Shown here one piece after another: positions 1-7,231 of a DNA stretch of 11,897 bases. The DNA is from JALHTG01 sp964528315 (GTDB taxonomy: Archaea > Thermoproteota > Bathyarchaeia > 40CM-2-53-6 > JALHTG01), in NCBI GenBank assembly GCA_964528315.1, contig CAZGRO010000044.1, forward strand, positions 1 to 11,897, written 5' to 3'. The notes beneath the pieces are model-generated. The model did not search any database, was not told where the DNA came from, and saw only the letters and a program-made list of their open reading frames with translations. Every line of letters begins with the position of its first letter. Within the stretch, counting starts at the first letter, position 1. A program made the translations under genes and the position numbers.

Positions 1-4
1 TGGC

Positions 5-1384
5 CTACGCTGAAACTGTTACTCCTTCGATGAGAATCGTAGGCGCGTATAGCGTCATCCTCGGACCCATGATGACCTGCTTCGAGTTCCCGCCTACCAC
101 TCGAATCTGTTTCAGAATCGCAGGCATATTTCCGCCGATCATAGCTTGCTTGACTGGATGGGCTAGTTCTCCGTTCTCTATTCTGAGCATGCAATCCATT
201 GCAACAGAGAAATCTCCGCTCTGAATATTCGATGTGTGCGCTCCTATGAAGCCTCTGACGAAGATTCCATTCTTTACCTCTCGGACGAGATCTTCTATTT
301 TGCCTCTGTCAGGCTTGAGAACCAAATTGTGTGGTCCAGTGATTGGTTCAAGCGCGTATTCTGACTTGACGCCGAACATTATGTATCTCATCGCATTGCC
401 CGTGTTCTCAGTGTTCTCCTTGCTAGATGTGTACGAATTGTGTAGAAAACCGCGGAGAATGCCCTTGTCGATTATTGTTCTTGGCTTTGTTGGGCATCCT
501 TCCGTGTCGAAGGGTTTCGATCCCTGCAGTCTTGGCATCGTGGGATCGTCGATGAACGAAACGGTCTTGGACGCGGACTCAGAACCTATTCTTCCGGCCA
601 GTGGGGACTGCTTCTTTTGAACTAGGTCTGCGCGGAGCTCTTGTACAAACGTATTCATCAAGAGATCTGCAAATCCCTCCTGATCTACCACAAGGTCATA
701 AGATCCAGACTGAATCGGCCTCGGGTTGAGCTGTCTTGCGGCTATGTCTACTGCGTCTTTCGCCACCCAGATCATTTTTCCTCGATCGTAGTGGGTAGAG
801 GAGTGCGATTCCCAGCCCACGCCAACTGATCCATCCGACTCCGCTACTACGTACATGTTGCCGCCGAAGGCTGTTGATCGATAGTTAGAGGAGATGCCGA
901 GTGAATTAGCCACAGCGACACGGCTGACTGATGAATAGATGTTGCCGCTAACGGTTGATACTCTGGGATCACGGGAGGTTTCCTTCAGCATTGACTCCCC
1001 GATCTCTACCAGATCAGAAGCATCAGTTCCGGCGACCTTTCTGTCAAAGATTTCTCCAGCTTTGCCTTCATGTTGCTTCATCTGAAAAGACTTCAGGTCC
1101 TTGTCAGCTTTTCTGACCTTCGCCGTGGCGATTGCTCTCTTTGCCGCTTCTGTTATCGTGTTTCTTGACAGATCAGTCAAATAGCCGAATCCGGTTGTGG
1201 CGCCGTCTGCCTTCTTGACTAAGACCCTGATTCCAATGCCTCGATCGCGCTTCACTTGGCCGATTTTGACTTGCTTCTTTTCAATCAGGATGTTTGTGCG
1301 CAGGTCGTCTGTGAGGAAGGCCTCTGCCTGGGAGGCTCCAAGTCTGATGGACTTTCTGACCGCGTACTCGAGTACCTCACTCAT
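5..1384 (-). CDS. tldE: TldE/PmbA-family partner of the TldD metallopeptidase
   Basis: This 459-residue protein belongs to the TldE (PmbA) family, the non-catalytic subunit that forms a heterodimer with TldD. In characterised bacteria the TldD/TldE complex degrades unfolded peptides and matures some ribosomally made peptides such as microcin B17. The N-terminal part has the family's helix-strand start (AVRKSIRLGASQAEAF) followed by a strand-rich stretch with RGIGIRV. There is no HExxxH metal motif, as expected for TldE. The start is ATG at 1384, preceded by a GGAGG ribosome site that lies inside the last codons of tldD. The stop of tldD and this ATG are separated by one base, so the genes are almost certainly translated from one message. 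Length is normal for the family and the reading frame is intact to TAG at 5-7. Family assignment is firm; the natural substrate is unknown and no peptide precursor gene is visible nearby. Confidence 0.9.
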   Translation of the reverse strand: MSEVLEYAVRKSIRLGASQAEAFLTDDLRTNILIEKKQVKIGQVKRDRGIGIRVLVKKADGATTGFGYLTDLSRNTITEAAKRAIATAKVRKADKDLKSFQMKQHEGKAGEIFDRKVAGTDASDLVEIGESMLKETSRDPRVSTVSGNIYSSVSRVAVANSLGISSNYRSTAFGGNMYVVAESDGSVGVGWESHSSTHYDRGKMIWVAKDAVDIAARQLNPRPIQSGSYDLVVDQEGFADLLMNTFVQELRADLVQKKQSPLAGRIGSESASKTVSFIDDPTMPRLQGSKPFDTEGCPTKPRTIIDKGILRGFLHNSYTSSKENTENTGNAMRYIMFGVKSEYALEPITGPHNLVLKPDRGKIEDLVREVKNGIFVRGFIGAHTSNIQSGDFSVAMDCMLRIENGELAHPVKQAMIGGNMPAILKQIRVVGGNSKQVIMGPRMTLYAPTILIEGVTVSA

Positions 1385-1385
1385 G

Positions 1386-2777
1386 CTATTTTCCTCCGAT
1401 AACAGCGTTCTTGACTCTTATGTGTGGGCTGCCCATTCCGGTTGTGGCAACCTGCCCCCCTTTGCCGCACAGTCCGATGTAGATCTGGAAATCATCGGCT
1501 ACTCCGTCGATATTCATGAGTGTTTCGAGGGTCATCCCCGAGAGTGAAACGTCGCTCAAAGGTTTCGATAGCTGACCTTTTTCAATGAGGTATCCTTCTT
1601 CAGCGCTGAATTGGAAGCTTCCTTTGGTTGTATCTACCTGTCCTCCACGAGACCCTTTCAGGTAGACGCCATAATCCACATCTTCAAGCAGCTCCTCGAA
1701 GCTCTGATTGCCCGAGGTCAAGTATGTGTTACTCATTCGAACGATGGGCCTGTGGATGAATGACTGTGCTCTGGCTCCACCGTTCGGCTTCATTCCTAGC
1801 TGAGCGGCCGCCTCTCTATTCAGAATATACCCTTTCAGGAAACCTTCCTCAATAATGAGCCGTTTCTCTGTCAGCACTCCTTCCGAATCGTAGGCGGAAG
1901 TTCCCCATCCCCCGGGGTAGGTTGAGTCATCATACATGGTCACAGCATCAGAACCGACTCTCTGCCCTATTTTGTCTTTCAGCACGGATTCACCGGTTAT
2001 CACGTGATCTGCCTCACATGCGTGTCCGACAGCCTCATGCGCAAGGACCCCAGCAAGTTTCTGATCTGCGACTGCAGTGAATCTTCCACTTGGAGCATGG
2101 GTGGCACCAAGCAGTTTTAGGGCGCGCTCAGCAGCCTTCTTGGCCAATCCATTTGGATCTATCTTTTCGAATAGCTCGAACCCTGATTGCATTCCATCTC
2201 TTTCTCGTATTGCTCCGATTTTCTCCCCACTCTTCGCGACAGCCACCACGACGATGCTTCCTCTACTCGGCTTTCCAATTAGATGGGTTCCTTCACTTGT
2301 AGCAAGGGCGGTTTCCCCACTGGAATCGTTGTATGTGACCGTTACACTTGCGATTCGATCGTCAATTCTCGCCGCATTGGAGGTTTCCGAAGTCAGATCC
2401 ATCTTCTGTTCCATGGAAACGGATTGCATTGGTGTTCGGACAGTTGTGGCAAGGGTACGCCTAGCTACCTGTGTCTCTGCCAGAGCGATCTTCTCCTTGG
2501 CGTGAGGAGCGGTGGCCTTGGCCGCCCTGATGGCTGATTTCACGGTTTTGGCGATGTCTATTGGCTTAAGTGAGGTTGATGAACCGAATCCCCATGCGCC
2601 CTTGTAAAGAACTCTTGTTCCAATGCCTTGATCGACACCAGAAGCGACCTGATCGAAAGTATCCTGTGTGAGTCGGATTTCTGTGGAGTGCATGCGTTCG
2701 ACGCGTGCATCTGCATATTCAGCTCCAAGCCGTTCAGAGAGTCTGACGGCCCTTTCTGCTGTTGCCATCGACAACAC
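1386..2777 (-). CDS. tldD: TldD-family zinc metallopeptidase subunit
   Basis: This is the catalytic TldD subunit. The zinc-binding HExxxH motif reads HEAVGH at residues 247-252, followed by ACEAD, and a conserved late cysteine lies in GLCGKGG (Cys437); both match known TldD features. In the family the enzyme cleaves peptides inside the heterodimer formed with TldE, which is the next gene. The open frame begins at a GTG at 2777 (463 residues). An ATG at 2768 (460 residues, starting MATAERAV) is also possible and fits the family's usual N-terminus better. Neither has a strong ribosome site. A TATA-like TGATAAATC at 2818-2810 would place the transcript start near 2788, allowing either codon. The gene is divergent from the MutL-like gene beginning near 2943. 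It may share a control region with that gene, but I see no operator. The frame is intact and the family call is firm. Confidence 0.92.
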   Translation of the reverse strand: MLSMATAERAVRLSERLGAEYADARVERMHSTEIRLTQDTFDQVASGVDQGIGTRVLYKGAWGFGSSTSLKPIDIAKTVKSAIRAAKATAPHAKEKIALAETQVARRTLATTVRTPMQSVSMEQKMDLTSETSNAARIDDRIASVTVTYNDSSGETALATSEGTHLIGKPSRGSIVVVAVAKSGEKIGAIRERDGMQSGFELFEKIDPNGLAKKAAERALKLLGATHAPSGRFTAVADQKLAGVLAHEAVGHACEADHVITGESVLKDKIGQRVGSDAVTMYDDSTYPGGWGTSAYDSEGVLTEKRLIIEEGFLKGYILNREAAAQLGMKPNGGARAQSFIHRPIVRMSNTYLTSGNQSFEELLEDVDYGVYLKGSRGGQVDTTKGSFQFSAEEGYLIEKGQLSKPLSDVSLSGMTLETLMNIDGVADDFQIYIGLCGKGGQVATTGMGSPHIRVKNAVIGGK

Positions 2778-2809
2778 AAGTCACTTGTATCATTCTGGAA
2801 GTGTTCGCA

Positions 2810-2818
2810 GATTTATCA
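2810..2818 (-). promoter_or_regulatory. Possible TATA-like box for tldD-tldE
   Basis: On the minus strand TGATAAATC lies about 45 bases ahead of the ATG at 2768. With a usual archaeal spacing of about 26 bases, transcription would begin near 2788. This rests only on base composition and distance, and no clear BRE element is seen. Confidence 0.3.
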
Positions 2819-2885
2819 GTTGCGAAAAGGAGCATGAAAACTCGGAGAGTTACTTAGACAGTCAAAAGAGGCCAATCTCTTAGAC

Positions 2886-2891
2886 TTAAAA
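2886..2891 (+). promoter_or_regulatory. Possible TATA-like box for MutL-like module A
   Basis: TTAAAA sits about 55 bases ahead of the proposed CTG start at 2943 and would place the transcript start near 2914. That leaves a short leader carrying the GGAGGA at 2930-2935. It also places two upstream ATGs in another frame (2894 and 2906) ahead of the message, which argues against their use. Inferred from archaeal promoter spacing only. Confidence 0.35.
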
Positions 2892-2929
2892 GCATGCTTG
2901 GAATAATGCGTCTAGCCAAAATCGCGTAC

Positions 2930-2945
2930 GGAGGATATAGAACTG
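2930..2945 (+). promoter_or_regulatory. Strong ribosome site ahead of an in-frame CTG codon
   Basis: GGAGGA at 2930-2935 is followed by 7 bases and then CTG at 2943, in frame with the MutL-like gene. The reading frame is open back to a TAG at 2913, and no ATG, GTG or TTG occurs in frame before GTG at 2985. The spacing is ideal for initiation at the CTG. This site decides the start of the gene; see the finding on the unusual start. Confidence 0.5.
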
Positions 2946-4793
2946 AGTCAGACAAAGACTGGAGAGGAGTTCGATATCGCACTTGTGACCGATGTGGGAA
3001 GCACAACGACCAAAGCACGGCTTTTCATGAAGAAGGGAAATGAGTACAGATTCGTCTCCAGCGGTGAGGCTCCCACAACAGTCGAGGCACCTTTTGAAGA
3101 CGTAACGAGAGGCGTACGAAATGCTGTCAGGGAAGTCGAGGAGTTGACAGGGCTCAATCTGCTAGAAGAGAGGGGCATCATCTGGCCGCGCAGAGCCGGC
3201 AAAGAAGGTGTCGACATCTACGCCACTACTAGCAGTGCGGGTGGGGGTTTGCAGATGATGGTTGCTGGTGTTGTGAAGACTATGACGGCGGAGAGCGCGG
3301 AACGCGCCGCACTAGGCGCCGGAGCCATAGTCATGGACGCAATAGCGGTTGATGATGGAAGAATGCCTCATCAGAAGATCCAGCGAATCAGAACCCTGAG
3401 ACCCGACATGATTCTCGTGGCCGGCGGCACTGACGGCGGCACTATCACCCATGTCACAGAAATGGCTGAATTGATATCAGCAGCCGAGCCCAAGGCGCGA
3501 CTCGGAATAGGCTACGAGCTCCCAATTGTCTACTCAGGAAACAAGGATGCAAGACCTGCCATTCAAAACACCTTAGGCAAGTTCGCCCTGAAGATAGTGG
3601 ACAACATAAGACCAGTTCTTGAACTTGAGAACCCTGAGCCAGCCCGGGATGCGATTCATGAGCTGTTCATGGAGCATGTGATGTCTCATGCCCCAGGATA
3701 TGACAGACTCATGAAATGGACTGAGGTCCCGATAATGCCAACCCCCGCGGGCGAAGGCCGAATGTTCAGAACCTTGGCAGAACTAAGGAAGGTCAATGTT
3801 ATTGGGGTTGGTTTGGGTGGTGCGACAACTAATGTCTACTCGGTTTATGATGGTAAGTTTGTTCGTACGGTTAGCGCGAATCTAGGTATGAGCTACAGCA
3901 TCTGCAATGTCCTCAAAGAAGCGGGAATTCAGAACATCATGCGTTGGATCCCCTTTGATGTGGAAGCAGCCCTTGTTCGAAACCGACTTCGCAACAAGAT
4001 GATCCGACCCACCACGATCCCACAAACCCTTGAGGAACTCATGGTCGAACACGCCGTGGCTCGTGAGGCCTTGAGACTTGGCTTCCATCATCATAAGCAG
4101 CTGGCCAGAGGCCTGATGGGAGTGCAAAGGGTCAAAACAATGGGTGAGATCTTCGATCAGAAGGCTGAGGTTGAGACTTACATCGATATGATGCATGTTG
4201 ATTCCTTGGCAGGAACTGGAGGTCTGCTTTCTCATGCGCCCAGACGCGCCCAATCTGCACTGCTTCTGATCGATGGATTCCAGCCCGAAGGAATGACAAA
4301 GCTCGCACAGGACAGCGTGTTCATGATGCCACACCTAGGAGTTCTTTCAACTGTCTATCCAAAGCCATCACTGGAGGTATTCGAGAAAGACTGCCTCGTG
4401 AGACTTGGAACATGTATTGCGCCGAGAGGGGTGCTGGCCAAGGGCGGAAACGCGTTGAGCTTCAAGGTTGAGGACGAAGCGCGCGTTGTGGAAGACAATG
4501 TTGAGTTTGGCTCGATGAAAGTGGTTCCGCTGGAGCAGGGTAAGACCGCTAAGCTGATTCTTTCTCCAGCCAAGGATCTGGATGTAGGAAGAGGACCGGG
4601 CCATGGATTGGAAACCAGTGTTGAGGGCGGAGTTGTTGGATTGATCTTTGACTGCAGAGGTAGACCTATCCAGCTTCCTGATGATCAGACGGCAAGAAGA
4701 CAGAAACTGCTTGAATGGTTCAAGGCCTTGGATGCCTATCCTGAGAGCATATACGAGAGGATTGAACAGGTCGAGGGCAAAGGAGGCAACTGA
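2943..4793 (+). CDS. MutL/GlmL-type ASKHA-fold protein, copy A
   Basis: This is a member of the MutL family named from the gene beside glutamate mutase, not the DNA mismatch-repair MutL. It has the nucleotide-binding marks of the ASKHA (actin/Hsp70/sugar kinase) superfamily. Numbered from GTG 2985, these are DVGSTTTK at 3-10 (phosphate loop 1), VAGGTDGG at 145-152, GVGLGGATTNVYSV at 274-287 (phosphate loop 2) and AGTGGLLSHAP at 409-419 (adenosine region). The family is thought to act as an ATP-dependent chaperone or reactivase for B12 mutases, but no mutase is encoded here. I place the start at CTG 2943 (616 residues) because starting at GTG 2985 (602 residues) would remove the hydrophobic first strand (FDIALV) before DVGST, and because of the ribosome site at 2930. 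The start at 2985 remains possible. The next gene begins one base after the stop. The family is sure; the cellular role is not. Confidence 0.85.
   Translation: MSQTKTGEEFDIALVTDVGSTTTKARLFMKKGNEYRFVSSGEAPTTVEAPFEDVTRGVRNAVREVEELTGLNLLEERGIIWPRRAGKEGVDIYATTSSAGGGLQMMVAGVVKTMTAESAERAALGAGAIVMDAIAVDDGRMPHQKIQRIRTLRPDMILVAGGTDGGTITHVTEMAELISAAEPKARLGIGYELPIVYSGNKDARPAIQNTLGKFALKIVDNIRPVLELENPEPARDAIHELFMEHVMSHAPGYDRLMKWTEVPIMPTPAGEGRMFRTLAELRKVNVIGVGLGGATTNVYSVYDGKFVRTVSANLGMSYSICNVLKEAGIQNIMRWIPFDVEAALVRNRLRNKMIRPTTIPQTLEELMVEHAVAREALRLGFHHHKQLARGLMGVQRVKTMGEIFDQKAEVETYIDMMHVDSLAGTGGLLSHAPRRAQSALLLIDGFQPEGMTKLAQDSVFMMPHLGVLSTVYPKPSLEVFEKDCLVRLGTCIAPRGVLAKGGNALSFKVEDEARVVEDNVEFGSMKVVPLEQGKTAKLILSPAKDLDVGRGPGHGLETSVEGGVVGLIFDCRGRPIQLPDDQTARRQKLLEWFKALDAYPESIYERIEQVEGKGGN
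3217..3277 (+). repeat. 61-base block identical to copy B (inverted)
   Basis: These bases are identical, on the opposite strand, to 8838-8778 in the copy B gene. They encode the YATTSSAGGGLQMMVAGVV region. Mismatches begin immediately on both sides. Nine of the 19 complete codons end in T. Confidence 0.85.
3789..3907 (+). repeat. 119-base block identical to copy B (inverted)
   Basis: Every base matches 8263-8145 read on the minus strand; the first mismatches are at 3788 and 3908. The block covers residues 269-308 (numbering from GTG 2985), including phosphate loop 2. Of its 39 complete codons 19 end in T, against 5 of the 43 codons just upstream, so its base use stands out from its own gene. 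Confidence 0.9.
4781..4786 (+). promoter_or_regulatory. Ribosome site that sets the start of KOW-like gene A
   Basis: AGGAGG lies 8 bases before ATG 4795, inside the last codons of the MutL-like gene. The frame is open further upstream (to 4648 and beyond), but a start there would overlap the preceding gene and lose the MA-x-AYTPGLKVK opening shared exactly with copy B. ATG 4795 is therefore the true start. Confidence 0.8.
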
Positions 4794-4794
4794 G

Positions 4795-5925
4795 ATGGCC
4801 CACGCATATACGCCAGGACTCAAAGTCAAGAGATTCGCAATAGTCAGCAAGACACGAAGATTGCCGATACATGGCGAAGTTTTGGTGAAAGAAGGAGACT
4901 TGGTGAAGCATGATCAGGTTGTGGCAAAGACTCAGGTCCCAGGAGAAGTTCATCTCATAAACGTGGCAAATGCACTTGGCGTTGATCCTGAGGAAACGAG
5001 CCAGTACATGCTGAAGAAGCTGAAAGAGCCAGTTGCCAAGGACGAGGTCTTCGCAAAACGCAGCTCATTCTTTGGTCTCTTCAAATCGTTTGTGAAGTCT
5101 CCTGTTGACGGAACGATTGAGTTGGTGTCAGATGTGACAGGCCAGGTTGCTCTAAGAGAGGCCTATGTCCCGGTTGAAATAACAGCTTACATTCCGGGCA
5201 AGATTGTCCAAGTGTTGCCTAGGGAGGGCGTGATGATCCGTACACCCGCAGCCCTGGTTCAAGGCATCTTTGGCGTTGGAGGAGAAGCTCACGCAGAGCT
5301 GAAAATGGCCGCGAAAACGCCAGACGACATCCTCACAGCAGAAGCCATTGAATCATCGCATGCGGGCAAGGTTCTTGTCGGAGGTTCATTGGTGACAGGT
5401 GACGCACTGGCGAAAGCAGTCAAGACCGGCGTCAAAGGGATAGTTGTCGGGGGGGTAGAAGACGAGGACCTCATCAAATTCCTAGGCTACGAGATAGGAG
5501 TCGCCATAACCGGACAAGAAGAAATAGGAACAACCCTGATAATCACCGAGGGCTTCGGCAAGATGAAAATGCCCGAAAGAACCTTCGACCTGCTGAAATC
5601 GTTTGATGGAAGAGAGGCATCGATCAACGGCGCCACCCAGATCAGAGCCGGCGTTATCAGACCTGAGATAGTTATCGCCCTGACAGAGAATGAGGCAAAG
5701 GGCATGATGGAGGATGAAAAAGAGGCTTCTGCGGGAATGACTCCAGGCACCCCGGTCAGAATAATCAGGGATCCATATTTCGGCGCCATTGGACAAGTTG
5801 TCAGTCTACCAGTTGAACTGCAGAAGGCCGAGTCCGAATCAGAGGTCAGAGTCGTTCAGGTAGCGCTCGAAGACGGACGAAAAGTGATCGTACCACGAGC
5901 TAATGTCGAGATCATAGAAGAATAA
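4795..5925 (+). CDS. Barrel-sandwich/KOW-tailed partner of MutL-like protein, copy A
   Basis: A soluble 376-residue protein with no membrane segments. Residues about 20-90 and 100-165 contain repeated short strand motifs such as GEVLVKEGDLVKHDQVVAKT and SPVDGTIELVSDVTGQV, which resemble the barrel-sandwich (lipoyl-like) folds in RnfC or membrane-fusion proteins. No biotin- or lipoyl-lysine signature is evident. Residues about 175-295 form an alpha/beta stretch (GKVLVGGSLV, GIVVGGVED, TLIITEGFG) that I do not recognise. Residues about 317-372 look like a KOW/SH3-type barrel: TPVRIIRDPYFGAIGQVV, then VPRANVEII. KOW modules usually bind RNA or ribosomal or transcription partners. The gene begins one base after the MutL-like stop, implying a shared message and probably a shared complex. 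It has the same length as copy B and is roughly 60% identical by eye. The function is unknown; the domain calls are by eye. Confidence 0.75.
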   Translation: MAHAYTPGLKVKRFAIVSKTRRLPIHGEVLVKEGDLVKHDQVVAKTQVPGEVHLINVANALGVDPEETSQYMLKKLKEPVAKDEVFAKRSSFFGLFKSFVKSPVDGTIELVSDVTGQVALREAYVPVEITAYIPGKIVQVLPREGVMIRTPAALVQGIFGVGGEAHAELKMAAKTPDDILTAEAIESSHAGKVLVGGSLVTGDALAKAVKTGVKGIVVGGVEDEDLIKFLGYEIGVAITGQEEIGTTLIITEGFGKMKMPERTFDLLKSFDGREASINGATQIRAGVIRPEIVIALTENEAKGMMEDEKEASAGMTPGTPVRIIRDPYFGAIGQVVSLPVELQKAESESEVRVVQVALEDGRKVIVPRANVEIIEE

Positions 5926-6033
5926 GCCACTCCGCCGCCTCTAGTCGTGCTCCTCTGTCGCTTTGTTTCGAGATACGAAAACATAGGCGTGCGTTCTCTC
6001 CTCGAACCGGAGCTATAGGCATCGAAGAAAGAG

Positions 6034-6050
6034 GGTAGCTTCGAGCTACC
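6034..6050 (+). terminator. Stem-loop between the two convergent modules
   Basis: GGTAGCT and AGCTACC pair perfectly (7 bp) around a TCG loop. On the plus strand a T5 run follows about 15 bases later, near 6066. On the minus strand CTCTTTCTT follows the stem directly. It sits between two convergent operons and may end transcription from both sides. The T runs are short and set back, so this is tentative. The rest of the 173-base spacer shows no gene or tRNA. Confidence 0.4.
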
Positions 6051-6098
6051 ATTATCTCCTCAGTTGTTTTTCTGCTGCAAGTGATTGCTGATCTAGTT

Positions 6099-7229
6099 TC
6101 ACTCTTCGATTATTTCTACATCCGCTCTCGGTACAACCACAGTACTACCGTCTTCTAGTCTGACTTCAAGAACTCGCACAGGTGACTCAGTGTTAACCAC
6201 CTGGAGGTCAACAGGAAGGCTCACAATCTCGCCTATTCGACCGAAATCCGGTTCTCGTATTATTCGCACCGCCATTCCAGGTTCCATGCCCTTCTGAGGC
6301 ACGAAATCCTCAGATGTCTGGGCCTTAGATTCGCTCTCTAGCTGGGGCACTATTATCTCGGGCCGTATTACTCCCGCTCTGATCTGGGTGGCGCCGTTTA
6401 TCGCTGCCTCTTTCCCTTCCAGCTCTTTCAGGAGATTGAAGGTCCTGTCTGACATCCGCATCCTACCGAACCCTTCTGTGATTATCAGAGTCAAACCGAT
6501 GTTCTCGTGGCCTGTTATAGCGACACCAATCTCGTAACCCAAGAAGTCGGATAGATCTTTGTCTTCTATGCCGCCAACGATAATTCCTTTGACCCCCAAG
6601 GAAATGGCTTTTCGCAGTGCGTCGACCCTCACAAGAGAACCTCCGACAAGAACCTTTCCGTTATGATTCTCACGTATCTTGTCATGGGTCAACATCTCGT
6701 CGGGTGAATCAACCGCGAAAGCAATCTGCCCGTGAGTTTCGCCGCCTATTCCGAAAATGCCTTGGATCAGGGCACCGTTTGCTTTAACTAACACGCCTTC
6801 ATTAGGTAGAATCTTCTCGATTTGACCGGGAACGTAGGCTTTCACCTCCAGAGGAACTGGAGGTTCCGATATTGTGACCTGCCCAGTCAATTCTGAGACT
6901 TGTTGTATCACTCCTGTTGTGGGGGATTTCGCAACGGATGCGAACATTCCAAGGAAGCCCTTCTTCTCGGCGATGATCTCGTCCTTCTGTACGTTGTCGC
7001 CGACCTTTCTTTTCATGTACATGCCCACTTCATCTGGGTCAATGCCCAGAAGGTGAACAAGTTTCATTATTTCCACTCCACCGGGAACGGATGTTCTAGC
7101 GACTATTGTGTCAAATCCGACCTTCTCCCCCTCTCTTACCAAGACCTCTCCAGGAATAGGCAGCCTTCTCGCCGCTTGGATTGTCGTCGAGGCCTTGACT
7201 TTCAGTCCGGGAGTGTATGCCAATGCCAT
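6099..7229 (-). CDS. Barrel-sandwich/KOW-tailed partner of MutL-like protein, copy B
   Basis: This is the paralogue of the 376-residue protein at 4795-5925, with exactly the same length and the same opening (MA-x-AYTPGLKVK) and ending (VEIIEE). The middle is the best conserved part (GYEIGVAITG, TLIITEGFG, NGATQIRAGVIRPEI). The N-terminal barrel-sandwich-like part and the linker before the KOW-like segment differ most. The KOW-like part reads MAVRIIREPDFGRIGEIVSLP at about 317-340. ATG 7229 comes two bases after the stop of MutL-like copy B, with an AGAGGA ribosome site in the end of that gene. The same order and tight spacing in both modules suggests the two products work in fixed proportion. 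No enzyme motif is recognised. Confidence 0.75.
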   Translation of the reverse strand: MALAYTPGLKVKASTTIQAARRLPIPGEVLVREGEKVGFDTIVARTSVPGGVEIMKLVHLLGIDPDEVGMYMKRKVGDNVQKDEIIAEKKGFLGMFASVAKSPTTGVIQQVSELTGQVTISEPPVPLEVKAYVPGQIEKILPNEGVLVKANGALIQGIFGIGGETHGQIAFAVDSPDEMLTHDKIRENHNGKVLVGGSLVRVDALRKAISLGVKGIIVGGIEDKDLSDFLGYEIGVAITGHENIGLTLIITEGFGRMRMSDRTFNLLKELEGKEAAINGATQIRAGVIRPEIIVPQLESESKAQTSEDFVPQKGMEPGMAVRIIREPDFGRIGEIVSLPVDLQVVNTESPVRVLEVRLEDGSTVVVPRADVEIIEE

Positions 7230-7231
7230 TG

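Noticed and set aside
2894..3043. A short plus-strand open frame from ATG 2894 with a CDRCGK motif, in another frame over the start of the MutL-like gene
   Set aside because: It overlaps the conserved MutL-like coding sequence, its ATG lies before the predicted transcript start, and the lone cysteine pair is most likely chance.
2943..4793. Reading the MutL-like genes as DNA mismatch-repair MutL
   Set aside because: The motifs are those of the ASKHA fold (DVGSTTTK, GLGGATTN), not the GHKL ATPase motifs of mismatch-repair MutL.
4648..4794. Upstream extension of KOW-like gene A by 49 codons
   Set aside because: The extension lies inside the preceding gene, lacks a ribosome site, and is absent from copy B; the AGGAGG before ATG 4795 settles the start.
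5996..6013. A GGTTCGA sequence on the minus strand that resembles a tRNA T-loop, in the convergent spacer
   Set aside because: The five-base T-stem does not pair in tRNA register, and no acceptor or anticodon stem is present around it.
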